A DNA stretch of 11,308 nt from JAVBTT01 sp031550325 (GTDB lineage Bacteria; Bacillota; Clostridia; Oscillospirales; UBA929): positions 1 to 11,308 of the forward strand of contig JAVBOR010000069.1 in the NCBI GenBank assembly GCA_031550325.1. Direction: 5' to 3'. The translations under genes and the position numbers were made by a program. The notes beneath the pieces are model-generated. The model was given only the letters and a program-made list of their open reading frames with translations. It was not told the DNA's origin and searched no databases. Numbering within the stretch: the first letter of the stretch is position 1; every line of letters starts with the position of its first letter. This document shows positions 1 through 7,080 of this stretch, one piece after another.

Positions 1-141
1 CTTGCGGCTTTTGAACCGGTCGCCCCTTCGGGGCGCGTGCGCTTCAAAACGCCTCCAGGCTCCAGGCCTCCCTGCTCGGGCGCTCGGCTCTTCTTATTTC
101 AGTCCAGCAGGGACCCGCCGCCTTCGGCGTCAGGCTCGACG
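1..141 (+). repeat. Left copy of a 141-bp dispersed inverted repeat
   Basis: This stretch matches the reverse complement of 11001-11141 with 139 of 141 bases identical; the differences are at 30 (G here, A in the aligned copy) and 48 (A here, C there). It is GC-rich and contains small hairpins: CGCCCC-TTC-GGGGCG at 21-35 and CGCC-TTC-GGCG at 119-129. The right copy carries the base change that shortens the first stem. Beyond 141 the two copies keep weak similarity to about 193. The copy starts at the window edge, so its true outer end is unknown. Open frames run through it, but two near-identical copies in intergenic DNA argue for a non-coding dispersed repeat. What it does is unknown. Confidence 0.93.
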
Positions 142-264
142 CGAATCCAGGAAAAGGACGAAGGTGCAAAGCGCTTTTTCGACAGTCTGCAGCGGTTTGG
201 GAAAACGCCGAAATTGATTGCGGTGCGCTTATGGATGATGCGCCGCAAAGAGGTCGCTTCTCGT
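142..264. other. Intergenic tail between repeat and permease stop
   Basis: No gene is seen here. The first 50 bases look like a diverged continuation of the repeat: a TTTTTCGACAGTCTG stretch at about 173-187 aligns with the reverse complement of the TGTAGACAAAG segment near 10960. There is a short AAAGCGCTTT palindrome around 166-175. No hairpin followed by a T-run is seen downstream of the permease gene, so where the leftward operon terminates is unclear. Confidence 0.5.
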
Positions 265-2487
265 TTACGTCTCCTCCTGTGCCTTCAGCCCCTCCGCGAT
301 GTCGAGCGCGCCGATGTACCGCATGGCGACCACGGCCATGACCGCCGTCATGCCCAGCACCACAAACCCCGACCAAAGATAGCTGCCCGGGAAAACGACC
401 GTCGAGAGGGCAAAGCTGTCGTTGGAGAAAACGTCCTTAATGGCAAAAAGAATGATGTTTCCAAGCGCGAAGCCCAGCGGCAGGGCCAGGGCGAGCTGCA
501 GGAGCGACTCCTTGCCGTGCGCGAGCAGAATCTTTCTGCGGGAATAGCCCATCACACCCATAAACATGTATTCGTACTCCCGCGCGGAAAGGTTCACAAG
601 CCCCACCGCGTAAAGAACCGTAAAGCCCAGAATGAGCGCGCAGAAGATCATAAACCAGATGAGCACCGACAGACTCTCCATGGTGGCATCGGCGGTCGCC
701 TGATCGTCCTGAATGGTGGCGTAATCCAAGCCGCTGTCCTGCAGCCGCTCCATAAGCGCGGGCATGTCGCCGTCCCTTATAAACAGCACGTTATACACCG
801 GCGGGAACTGAGCCGAAACCGACTGCGCGTAGCCGTAATCGGTATAGAGCGCAAGCCCGAGGGTCTGGACGACGACCTCAGACACCGTCATCTCCGCGCC
901 GGCCACCATGAGCGTATCCCCGGCGGAAACGCCCCAGCGCATGGCATAATACTCCGGAATGACGACGCCCTCGGCGAGCGCGCCGGGATTTAGGTTCATC
1001 ATGGAAAACTCCGGCTGGGTTACATTGAGGGTATAGGTCTTTCCCTCCACCTCCACCGGCATCATCAGCGCCCTTTCGACGCTGTCCAAGCCGTCCTCGA
1101 GAGGATGCCTTACGGACATCGGCACGGGGTCAAGCGTGACGTATGCGTCATACCGGGCAAAGCTGTCAAAAAACTGTCCTTCGGTATCTTGGATGGAGTC
1201 GTAAAAGCCCAGCGAAAACACCATCAGCGCGCAGGAGCCGCACATACCCAGCACCACCGCAAAAAAACGCCCTTTGTTGCGCAGCGTACTCTTAATCGCG
1301 TAGCGGGAATTGAAGGACAGCCGCCGCCAAAGAAAGGGCAGCCGCTCCCAGAAAACACTGCGCCCGCCCTTGGGCGCCGGCGCCCGAAGCGCCTGCGCGG
1401 GGCTGAGCTTCATGATTCCCCGCAGCGACACAAACCCGGACAGCGCGCAGATGAGAAGGCTCGTAAGGATCGCGCCGCCCCAAATGAGCGGATAGAACAT
1501 AAAGTGCAGCCCAGGCACCTCGAACATGGAGGAAAAGATGCCGATGATGGTGTTGCACAGCAGCATGGCCGTCACACAGCCCAGCAGCGCCGCCGGAACA
1601 GCAGCCAGACCGAACTGCGCCATGTACAGCCGGACGATCCTCCCCTCCGTCATCCCCAGCGCCTGCATACACCCCATCTGACGCCGCTCTTTGGCGGCGG
1701 TGCGCCGGAGCATGACAAAGATGACCACCGCGATCAGCGCGGCAAACACGGTGGGAAAGATGACGGCAAAGCTGCGGATCTGGTCAAGGTCGGAAAGATA
1801 GGCCGTATGGTTGGGCGCGTCGCCGCTCAAAACGCTCTGCGTCGCCGACACCAGCGCCGCCAGCGTCCGCGCCGCCGCCTTGTCGTCTGTGAGCGCCACA
1901 ATTTCATTGTACCCTTCCGGGAAAAAAGAGCCGTTTACAAACACAACGCCGAAGGAGCCGGCGTGGGCCATAACATTGCGTTCATTCTGCACCATATAGA
2001 CATACTCTGGCGACGCTACAATCCCCGTCACGGTGAGGGTCTTTCCGTCCAGCGTCACAGCAGCGCCCAACGGGATTCCCATGGCGTCGGCATTTCGTTT
2101 GAGCAGAAGGCACTCCGCCTCTCCCCGCGGAGGCGTCCCCTCGTAATAATGCAGCTCGTTGATGCCCTCGGTCAGCGTCACGGCGCGCAGAATCCGATCG
2201 TTTTCCAGGTGGAAGTCTTTGACCACCCGGCCCCGCACGGCCGTCACGCCGGACACGGCGGCAAGGCTTGCGACATCGTCCTTTGTGAAATTCCCGGTGA
2301 GCGTCACGTCGGCGTAGTGGAAGTCCGCAAAAAAGTCCTCCGCCGATTCCTCATACCGCAGGACAATGGTAAACAGCGTCACAAAGAACGCCACGCCCAC
2401 CAGAATGAGAAGCCCCATGCCCAACAGCTGCGGCAAATGGCGCTTTGCCTTGCGGCCGACAAGCAGCCCTGTCGTCCGCCCCATCAC
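265..2487 (-). CDS. FtsX/MacB-type ABC transporter permease
   Basis: Integral membrane permease that pairs with the ATPase encoded just upstream. The 740-residue protein has the usual double layout of this family: a first membrane helix near 20-42, a large extracytoplasmic domain (about 45-238), three helices near 240-355 forming the first FtsX domain, then a fifth helix near 405-428, a second extracytoplasmic domain (about 430-605) and three more helices near 606-722. Cytoplasmic coupling segments follow the family pattern: KERRQMGCMQALGMTEGRIV (267-285 area) and REYEYMFMGVMGYSRRKIL (636-654). Each half ends in a short LSPAQALR- or LDIAEGLK-like motif. A GTG start at 2487 overlaps the ATPase stop by 4 nt (GTGA) and lies 7 nt after GAGG; an ATG at 2484 is the alternative. 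Family members export peptides, lipids or antibiotics, or act in sensing; the substrate cannot be told here. Confidence 0.93.
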   Translation of the reverse strand: MMGRTTGLLVGRKAKRHLPQLLGMGLLILVGVAFFVTLFTIVLRYEESAEDFFADFHYADVTLTGNFTKDDVASLAAVSGVTAVRGRVVKDFHLENDRILRAVTLTEGINELHYYEGTPPRGEAECLLLKRNADAMGIPLGAAVTLDGKTLTVTGIVASPEYVYMVQNERNVMAHAGSFGVVFVNGSFFPEGYNEIVALTDDKAAARTLAALVSATQSVLSGDAPNHTAYLSDLDQIRSFAVIFPTVFAALIAVVIFVMLRRTAAKERRQMGCMQALGMTEGRIVRLYMAQFGLAAVPAALLGCVTAMLLCNTIIGIFSSMFEVPGLHFMFYPLIWGGAILTSLLICALSGFVSLRGIMKLSPAQALRAPAPKGGRSVFWERLPFLWRRLSFNSRYAIKSTLRNKGRFFAVVLGMCGSCALMVFSLGFYDSIQDTEGQFFDSFARYDAYVTLDPVPMSVRHPLEDGLDSVERALMMPVEVEGKTYTLNVTQPEFSMMNLNPGALAEGVVIPEYYAMRWGVSAGDTLMVAGAEMTVSEVVVQTLGLALYTDYGYAQSVSAQFPPVYNVLFIRDGDMPALMERLQDSGLDYATIQDDQATADATMESLSVLIWFMIFCALILGFTVLYAVGLVNLSAREYEYMFMGVMGYSRRKILLAHGKESLLQLALALPLGFALGNIILFAIKDVFSNDSFALSTVVFPGSYLWSGFVVLGMTAVMAVVAMRYIGALDIAEGLKAQEET

Positions 2488-3188
2488 CAGGATACCTCAG
2501 ACGGGGCTCTGGGCGAGGGATTGTCGGCAAGGCTCAGAATCTCGCCGCTGCGCAGCGTCACCACGAGGTCAGCCATCTGGGCGATCGCCTGGTTGTGCGT
2601 GATGAGCAGCAGCGAGGTGCCCTGCTGCCTGACAATCCGCCACAGCACCTCCAGCACCAAAACGCCCGTCTGAAAGTCAAGCGCGCCCGTGGGCTCATCA
2701 CAGAGGAGCACCCTGGGATTCTTGGCGATGGCGCGGGCGATGCTCACCCGCTGCTGTTCCCCGCCCGACAGCTCCGCCGGGAAATGATGCAGGCGCGATT
2801 TGAGGCCCACCTGTTCCAGCGCCCGCTCGGCGTCGGCGCGGGACAGGCCCTTGATCTCGGTGGAGAACTCCACATTTTCCAGCGCCGTCAAATCGGGGAG
2901 CAGATTGTAGCTCTGGAAAACAAACCCGATACGCTGGTCGCGAAAGGCCGTCATCTTCGCCTTGGAAAAGGCCGTAATGTCTTCATCGCCGAACAGAACC
3001 CGGCCGGACGTGGGGCTGTCCATGCAGCCGAGCATATTGAGAAGGGTTGATTTCCCCGAACCGGACGCGCCCAGAATGACAATGAGCTTGCTCTCCGGCA
3101 GGCTAAGGGTCACCCCGTCCAGCGCCACCACCCGGGCGCCGTCTTCACCGTATGTTTTGGTCAGCTTCTCCAGCGTATACAGACTCAT
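2484..3188 (-). CDS. ABC transporter ATP-binding protein, MacB/LolD type
   Basis: Cytoplasmic ATPase that drives the adjacent FtsX-family permease. In 234 residues all nucleotide-binding motifs are intact: Walker A GASGSGKST (40-48), Q-loop Q92, signature LSGGEQQR (140-147), Walker B VLLCDEPTG (160-168) with catalytic E165, and switch histidine H198 in LITHN. The LSGGEQQR signature and CDEPTGALD form are typical of the MacB/LolD/FtsE subgroup. The start at 3188 is fixed by a 4-nt ATGA overlap with the TetR stop and by GGAGG just upstream inside the TetR gene, so translation is probably coupled. The C-terminal tail after about 220 (ADNPSPRAPSEVSW) lies outside the core. It is very likely functional; the transported substrate is unknown. 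Confidence 0.96.
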   Translation of the reverse strand: MSLYTLEKLTKTYGEDGARVVALDGVTLSLPESKLIVILGASGSGKSTLLNMLGCMDSPTSGRVLFGDEDITAFSKAKMTAFRDQRIGFVFQSYNLLPDLTALENVEFSTEIKGLSRADAERALEQVGLKSRLHHFPAELSGGEQQRVSIARAIAKNPRVLLCDEPTGALDFQTGVLVLEVLWRIVRQQGTSLLLITHNQAIAQMADLVVTLRSGEILSLADNPSPRAPSEVSW

Positions 3189-3781
3189 GACGCACCTCCG
3201 AAGATATACATGAGAAACGCATCCAAAAGAACGCCTGAGGCTTCTTGGACACTGTCCTTGATCATCAGGTCTGAGGCGCGCACAAGATACAGCGCGTGAA
3301 TCAGATTGTGCACAACGCCCGGCCTGACCTTTTCGGTGTCGATGTTCGCCAGCCGCAGCAGCTTCTCAAACTCCGCCCGCTCCCGCTCGGCGTACGGGCC
3401 GTCGGGGCTCTCCGCGCTCTCGATAATATCGCTGAGTTCTTTATGGTTTCTGAAGAACGCGATGGTTTCAGGCGAGGAGAACAGCTCCCCAATAAACCCG
3501 CGCAAGCGCCGGGGCAGCCCTTCCGCCTCGGGCTGCGCCACAATCTGCTCCGCCTGCGCGAAAAACTTCTGGTGGTAGTCCCACATGCATTCGTATAAAA
3601 ACACTTCCTTGGTGGGGAAATACTGGTAAAACGAGCCCTTGGCGAGCCCTGCGGCGCGCGCGATATCGTCGACGCTGAGCTTTTTGAGGGTTCCCTGCAC
3701 CCCGAACATCTCCTGCGCCGCTCCGATGATTTTTTTTCGCTGCCTGTCTTTTTCCGTTTCCGTCAAGGATTTTGGCGACAT
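3185..3781 (-). CDS. TetR-family transcriptional regulator
   Basis: DNA-binding repressor, first gene of the operon with the ABC ATPase and permease. The 198-residue protein starts with a TetR_N domain: helix 1 around 10-27 (IIGAAQEMF), and a helix-turn-helix near 34-56 with the family hallmark LAKGSFYQYFPTKEVF (46-61). The C-terminal region (about 65-198) is helical and would bind the ligand and dimerise; its sequence does not reveal the ligand. AAGGAGG at 3790-3796 lies 8 nt before the ATG at 3781. It overlaps the ATPase gene by 4 nt. A dyad operator lies between promoter and start, so autorepression with relief by the exported compound is the simplest model. This is an inference from arrangement, not from known orthologues. 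Confidence 0.95.
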   Translation of the reverse strand: MSPKSLTETEKDRQRKKIIGAAQEMFGVQGTLKKLSVDDIARAAGLAKGSFYQYFPTKEVFLYECMWDYHQKFFAQAEQIVAQPEAEGLPRRLRGFIGELFSSPETIAFFRNHKELSDIIESAESPDGPYAERERAEFEKLLRLANIDTEKVRPGVVHNLIHALYLVRASDLMIKDSVQEASGVLLDAFLMYIFGGAS

Positions 3782-3802
3782 CTCGACCGCCTCCTTCTAT
3801 TG

Positions 3803-3826
3803 TGACCATTTTTACCATTATGGTCA
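3803..3826. promoter_or_regulatory. Probable TetR operator (dyad)
   Basis: Perfect inverted repeat TGACCAT (3803-3809) / ATGGTCA (3820-3826) with 10 bases between. A second, shorter dyad ACCAT-T-ATGGT (3814-3824) shares the right half-site, so the ACCAT half-site appears three times. It lies directly downstream of the -10 box of the operon promoter and would overlap the transcription start region, which is a usual place for a TetR autorepression site. Confidence 0.7.
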
Positions 3827-3834
3827 TTATAGTT

Positions 3835-3863
3835 ATAATAGCAAATCTGCGGGCCACTGTCAA
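3835..3863 (-). promoter_or_regulatory. Sigma-A promoter of the tetR-ABC operon
   Basis: Read on the minus strand: -35 TTGACA (3858-3863, full consensus), a 17-base spacer, and -10 TATTAT (3835-3840, one mismatch to TATAAT). It lies about 55 bases upstream of the TetR start, with the dyad operator immediately after it. This is the clearest promoter in the window. Confidence 0.85.
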
Positions 3864-3890
3864 GACCTGAAAGTTTGGCGGAGCCCGCAC

Positions 3891-3929
3891 CAAAAGGCCT
3901 TGAAAACAGTATGTTTTCAAGGCCTTTTG
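3891..3929 (-). terminator. Strong hairpin terminator after the isomerase gene
   Basis: Perfect 17-bp stem with arm CAAAAGGCCTTGAAAAC (3891-3907), a 5-base loop (3908-3912) and the complementary arm (3913-3929). It lies 45 bases past the isomerase stop and just upstream of the tetR promoter. Read leftward, the stem ends in a short CCTTTTGG, so its U-tract is only four bases, within the stem arm. Read rightward, it ends in CCTTTTGCTTTT. It probably insulates the two minus-strand operons. Confidence 0.75.
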
Positions 3930-3973
3930 CTTTTAGGAAGACAGGCTGAATCTGCTTCGCTGCTCAGGCTTCC

Positions 3974-4858
3974 CTATTTGATATTGGCGTTAATCCATGC
4001 GCAGTCGTCGGCAATACAGCGATCATGCTCGTCGTAGAAGCCCTCGCGCTCCACGACCCAGAAGGCCTCAAAGTCCTGCTCGTCCAGCGCCTTCTTGATC
4101 TCCAGCCAGTTCATATTGGAGTCGGGATCGCCCATTTTGCCCTGGACGTTAAACCGGCCGCTGTCGGCCTTTATGCGCTCATTGAATCCGTCGAGTATCT
4201 TTTGGCGCTCTTCAAGCGGCAGCGACTTGACGTTGGCAAACGCGCCCGCAATGTTATCCTGGCTTCCGTGACGGGACGCCGGGGTTTCGCCGGGGCCGAT
4301 GACCTTGTTGTTCTCCTTGACGTGGATCGCGATGATGCGGTTTTTGTATTTCCGGATAAAGTAGGGCGGATACATGCCGCCGTACATCGCCCATCCGCAG
4401 TCCAGCTGCGCGAAAAACCGCGAGCCATTATCCATCAGGTGCTCCATCAGGGACTTTCCCTCATCAAAATAGAACTCCTGATTGTGATTGTGGTACCCCA
4501 CCTTAATGCCGTACGGCTCGGCCATCTTCGCCATATCGTCGAGCTGCTGGGCAACCTCGATCGCCTCGGCCTTGTTGCAAAACGGCGTGCCCGCCCAGAT
4601 CACTGCTTTTCCGCCGATGGCGGCCATCTTCTTAACAATTTCCTCGGTCGGCATCGCGTGAACCGAGTAAACCGTGAGTCCCGTTTCGCTCAGCCAGCGC
4701 TTGATGTCCTCGACATCGTTGTCCAGTTCGACGGGCAGCAATTCAACGCTTGCAAAGCCCAGATCCCGAATCGTTTTAAACTTTTCCTCAAGAGTCGGGC
4801 CAAGACCGAGATAGCTGGCGATTCCGCCGAAAGAATACGTCCCGATGCCTACTTTCAT
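3974..4858 (-). CDS. TIM-barrel sugar (phosphate) isomerase/epimerase
   Basis: Cytoplasmic enzyme of the AP-endonuclease-2/xylose-isomerase-like TIM-barrel superfamily (IolE and related sugar isomerases, epimerases and dehydratases). Its 294 residues are the family's usual length. Opening strand MKVGIGTYSF fits barrel strand 1. Likely metal and substrate ligands are H123 and H125 with E128 in YHNHNQEF, D153 in QLDCGW, H179 in AIHVKE and E270 in VVEREG. The start at 4858 follows GGGGG (4866-4870) by 7 nt. It lies 39 bp downstream of a Gfo/Idh/MocA oxidoreductase gene on the same strand. That pairing is common in operons for inositol, keto-sugar or unusual hexose breakdown, where the oxidoreductase makes a keto intermediate and the barrel enzyme rearranges or dehydrates it. 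The exact substrate is not visible. Confidence in superfamily is high, in reaction low. Confidence 0.92.
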   Translation of the reverse strand: MKVGIGTYSFGGIASYLGLGPTLEEKFKTIRDLGFASVELLPVELDNDVEDIKRWLSETGLTVYSVHAMPTEEIVKKMAAIGGKAVIWAGTPFCNKAEAIEVAQQLDDMAKMAEPYGIKVGYHNHNQEFYFDEGKSLMEHLMDNGSRFFAQLDCGWAMYGGMYPPYFIRKYKNRIIAIHVKENNKVIGPGETPASRHGSQDNIAGAFANVKSLPLEERQKILDGFNERIKADSGRFNVQGKMGDPDSNMNWLEIKKALDEQDFEAFWVVEREGFYDEHDRCIADDCAWINANIK

Positions 4859-4897
4859 GGAAATTCCCCCTTTTCAGATTATGCGATATTCAGAGCA

Positions 4898-6019
4898 TCA
4901 ATCAAAAAATACCGGTTTGCCTGTGCGGGAAGAGACATAGATGGAATCCAGGATCTTCGTGACCACATACGCCTGATCGGCCGTGACAAAAAGGTCTCTC
5001 TCCCCTTTCAGGACGCTCACCCAGATTTCAGCTTCCTTGGAGGGCGGGGCAATGCCGGCGGAAAAGCCGGGGAAAAACGGCTCAACGCGGTTTCCGACAT
5101 GGGAGATGGTCGGCTGGCCCGCGACGATGTGGTTAAACCGCACGCGCTGCTCAATGGTGTCCAGACCGCCCTTGGTGCCCGCCAGCAGAACCGTTGCGTT
5201 GCCGTTGGCGCCAGCGCCCTCGGCGATATTGATGGCCCACGACGTGCGAAGGTTGATCACCGCGCCGTTTTTCATCTTAATGTAGCCCATGGCCGAGTCT
5301 TCCACATCATAGTTCTTGTTGTCCCAACTAATCTGCTCGCCCCTTCTGCCAACCTGGCCCTGGTGTGCGGGATCAAGCAGCTGGCCAAGGCGCTCAAACG
5401 AGGTGCCCACAACATAATCGACTTCATAATTGTTCAGCATGAACAGCGTCAGATCAAGCGCGTGGGTTCCGATGTCAATCAGCGGCCCGCCTCCCTGCTT
5501 TGATTTATCCGTAAACACGCCCCAGGTGGGAACGCCTCTGCGGCGCATGGTGGTCGCTTCCGCGTAATAGATGTCGCCGAGCCAACCGTCCTCAACGACC
5601 TGCTTGGCCACCTGATTCTCGGGGAAATGCCGATACTGGTAGCCGATGGTCAGCAGCATTCCGGTTTTGTCGCGGGCTTCCAGCATCTTGAACGCGTCCG
5701 CTTCGGTCGCCGCCATGGGCTTTTCACACATCACGTGCTTTCCGGCCTCCATTGCGGCCACGGAGATTTCGCAGTGCGAGACGTTCGGCGTCAGCACGTG
5801 TACGGCGTCGATGTTGGGGTCGGCCAGAATCACCTTGTAGTCCGTGCAAACAACAGCGCCCGGTACGCCATATTCTTTTGCCGCTTTTTCCGCTCTTTCC
5901 TCAATCACGTCGCAAAAGGCACACAGATCAACGTCTAAAGGCTTCATCCCCGGAAGGTGCTTCTGATGGGCGATGCCGCCACATCCGATGAATCCGATTT
6001 GCAGTCTGCCGTTTTTCAT
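4898..6019 (-). CDS. Gfo/Idh/MocA-family NAD(P)-dependent oxidoreductase
   Basis: Cytoplasmic sugar or polyol dehydrogenase. In 373 residues, a Rossmann fold opens with GFIGCGGIA (9-17), an acidic residue at the end of strand 2 (FCD, D37) suggests NAD preference, and the family hallmark CEKPM (98-102, catalytic K100) is intact. The C-terminal alpha/beta domain carries DIGTHALD (182-189), with D182 and H186 as the usual catalytic pair. AGGAG at 6028-6032 lies 8 nt before the ATG at 6019. It is the first gene of a two-gene operon with the TIM-barrel isomerase. Relatives include inositol 2-dehydrogenase, glucose-fructose oxidoreductase and 3-keto-glycoside-forming enzymes; sequence alone does not choose among them. 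No sugar transporter or solute-binding gene is adjacent, so the uptake route must be encoded elsewhere. Confidence 0.95.
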   Translation of the reverse strand: MKNGRLQIGFIGCGGIAHQKHLPGMKPLDVDLCAFCDVIEERAEKAAKEYGVPGAVVCTDYKVILADPNIDAVHVLTPNVSHCEISVAAMEAGKHVMCEKPMAATEADAFKMLEARDKTGMLLTIGYQYRHFPENQVAKQVVEDGWLGDIYYAEATTMRRRGVPTWGVFTDKSKQGGGPLIDIGTHALDLTLFMLNNYEVDYVVGTSFERLGQLLDPAHQGQVGRRGEQISWDNKNYDVEDSAMGYIKMKNGAVINLRTSWAINIAEGAGANGNATVLLAGTKGGLDTIEQRVRFNHIVAGQPTISHVGNRVEPFFPGFSAGIAPPSKEAEIWVSVLKGERDLFVTADQAYVVTKILDSIYVSSRTGKPVFFD

Positions 6020-6295
6020 AATTCATGCTCCTGTCGTCTATTTTTGAACACTCGTATTGCCGCCCGCGGACACAACAGCCCAAAGATTACATCACTCTCA
6101 AATGATCACCCAAATCCTTTGTAAACAGTTCTTCTGTGCCTATTCCCATCATTTCGGAATCGTGATGGTCACTCCGCGGTTATGCCGCCGGAAACTCCGT
6201 TTGAGGGCTCGGCAAGCGCGCATATTTTCTCATGCCAAGTAGCCGCCGTCCCTGCCCGCTCGTCATTCCCGGAGCCCTTCCTGCGGGTTTTAATT

Positions 6296-6324
6296 ATTAT
6301 ACTACATTCCCGCCGACGACACAA
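6296..6324 (-). promoter_or_regulatory. Candidate promoter of the oxidoreductase-isomerase operon
   Basis: Read on the minus strand: -10 TATAAT (6296-6301, full consensus), a 17-base spacer, and a weak -35 TTGTGT (6319-6324, three of six matches). The predicted start near 6288 is about 270 bases upstream of the oxidoreductase ATG, leaving an unusually long untranslated leader. Confidence 0.5.
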
Positions 6325-6407
6325 CCTGGAAATCGGCCAGGCAGGCCACAATTTTCCGAGGCGCGGGAAGGGGGGCTGCCGGCCGCCGTGCTTTTCACAG
6401 CCATGGG

Positions 6408-6442
6408 CGCCGCCGCGCCCAACAGCTTGGAGCGCGGCGGCG
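6408..6442 (-). terminator. GC-rich hairpin after the Gx-transporter gene (candidate terminator)
   Basis: Stem CGCCGCCGCGC (6408-6418) / GCGCGGCGGCG (6432-6442), continued inward by CCAA / TTGG (6419-6422 / 6427-6430) around a CAGC loop, with one bulged base at 6431. It lies about 87 bases past the last gene of the minus-strand ApbE operon. No T-run follows on either strand, so it may be a pause or rho-type site, a 3'-end stabiliser or a repeat element rather than a classical terminator. Confidence 0.45.
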
Positions 6443-6528
6443 GTCGGGAAAGCTTTGGAGTCGGCACAAGCGGGATTTGTCTACCGTCTGGAAACTTCTT
6501 GATTCTGATCCCGCGCTGCGTAATCGGT

Positions 6529-7080
6529 TTATTTTTTGGCCGATTGAAGCACCTTCGGAAGCTGCTCAACCAGCATTTTTACAATTACGCCCACGATCAC
6601 GCCGGTAATCACGCCGGAAACCAGGAGCGCCGGCAGATATGCAGCGACCATAAACGTCCGCATGATGACAGACGCGACCAGGATCTGCCCGATGTTGTGA
6701 AATACGGCCCCCATGGTGCTAACCCCGATGGGGCTTATCTTCCCTTTTCCAAGCTGAAGCATCACCGACATGACGATAAAGCTGCAGACCGCCCCGCCCA
6801 CGCTATAGAAAAACGAGACGCCAGTCCCGGCAAGAATGCCAATGACGACGCATTTAATCAGCGAGATCTCCAGGGCGACATGGCGGGGAAATAAATACAT
6901 TGCGGTTAATATCACGACATTGGCAAGCCCCAGCTTTACACCGGGAACCACAAACTCAAAAGGAATCCATCTCTCAACAATCCCGGCGATCAGCGCAAGC
7001 GCCAAAAAAAGCGCTTTCTGCGCCAACCTCGGCGTAATCTGAACTACGGTTTTGGCGCTCACGCTATTTCGCAACGACAT
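6529..7080 (-). CDS. Gx transporter / heptaprenyl-PP synthase component I family membrane protein
   Basis: Small integral membrane protein, 183 residues, with about five to six hydrophobic helices from residue 20 to 172. It carries the family hallmarks VPGVKLGLANVV (45-56) and GAVFHNIGQ (124-132). The family is named after a heptaprenyl diphosphate synthase subunit, but its fold resembles the substrate-binding S component of ECF transporters, and many members occur beside ApbE or FMN-binding genes. A role in moving a small isoprenoid or flavin-related substrate is plausible but not proven. It is the last gene of the operon. The start at 7080 overlaps the end of the NusG-like gene by 17 nt; a GGGAGG lies only about 3 nt before the ATG, which is tight. 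An in-frame GTG at codon 7 is a possible alternative. Confidence 0.88.
   Translation of the reverse strand: MSLRNSVSAKTVVQITPRLAQKALFLALALIAGIVERWIPFEFVVPGVKLGLANVVILTAMYLFPRHVALEISLIKCVVIGILAGTGVSFFYSVGGAVCSFIVMSVMLQLGKGKISPIGVSTMGAVFHNIGQILVASVIMRTFMVAAYLPALLVSGVITGVIVGVIVKMLVEQLPKVLQSAKK

Larger units (their letters stand above)
6020..6528. other. 509-bp intergenic region with leader, promoter and hairpins
   Basis: No supported gene. Going leftward it contains: an inverted repeat overlapping the Gx-transporter stop (AATCGG 6522-6527 / CCGATT 6540-6545); a GCGGGAT / ATCCCGC pair (6470-6476 / 6508-6514) enclosing a TTTGTCTAC motif at 6476-6484; a very stable GC hairpin (6408-6442); a promoter (6296-6324); and about 270 nt of leader up to the oxidoreductase start. 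A second, weaker -10-like TGTAAT with a poor -35 lies around 6085-6115 on the minus strand. I could not fold the leader into a riboswitch class that I recognise. Confidence 0.5.

Noticed and set aside
2..217. Small frame within the left repeat (and its twin at 10886-11140)
   Set aside because: Similar peptides in both repeat copies follow from DNA identity; the frame diverges straight after the conserved core and has no ribosome binding site.
37..993. Plus-strand 318-residue open frame antisense to the permease
   Set aside because: Arginine- and histidine-rich antisense shadow of a well-supported membrane permease; its first part lies in the dispersed repeat.
1105..2673. Plus-strand 522-residue open frame
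   Set aside because: Antisense to the permease and ATPase genes, very rich in R, H, Q and P with no recognisable domain; typical of GC-rich shadow frames.
3185..3781. Defence-system or two-component reading of the ABC locus (BceAB-like)
   Set aside because: The regulator is a TetR protein, there is no sensor kinase or response regulator, and the permease has eight helices in a 4+4 MacB-like double layout rather than the ten-helix BceB form.
4025..5503. Plus-strand 492-residue open frame
   Set aside because: Antisense to the isomerase and oxidoreductase genes, both of which have intact catalytic motifs and ribosome binding sites.
6176..6231. Short leader peptide upstream of the oxidoreductase
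   Set aside because: No convincing ribosome binding site and no runs of regulatory codons; kept only as a remark in the leader finding.
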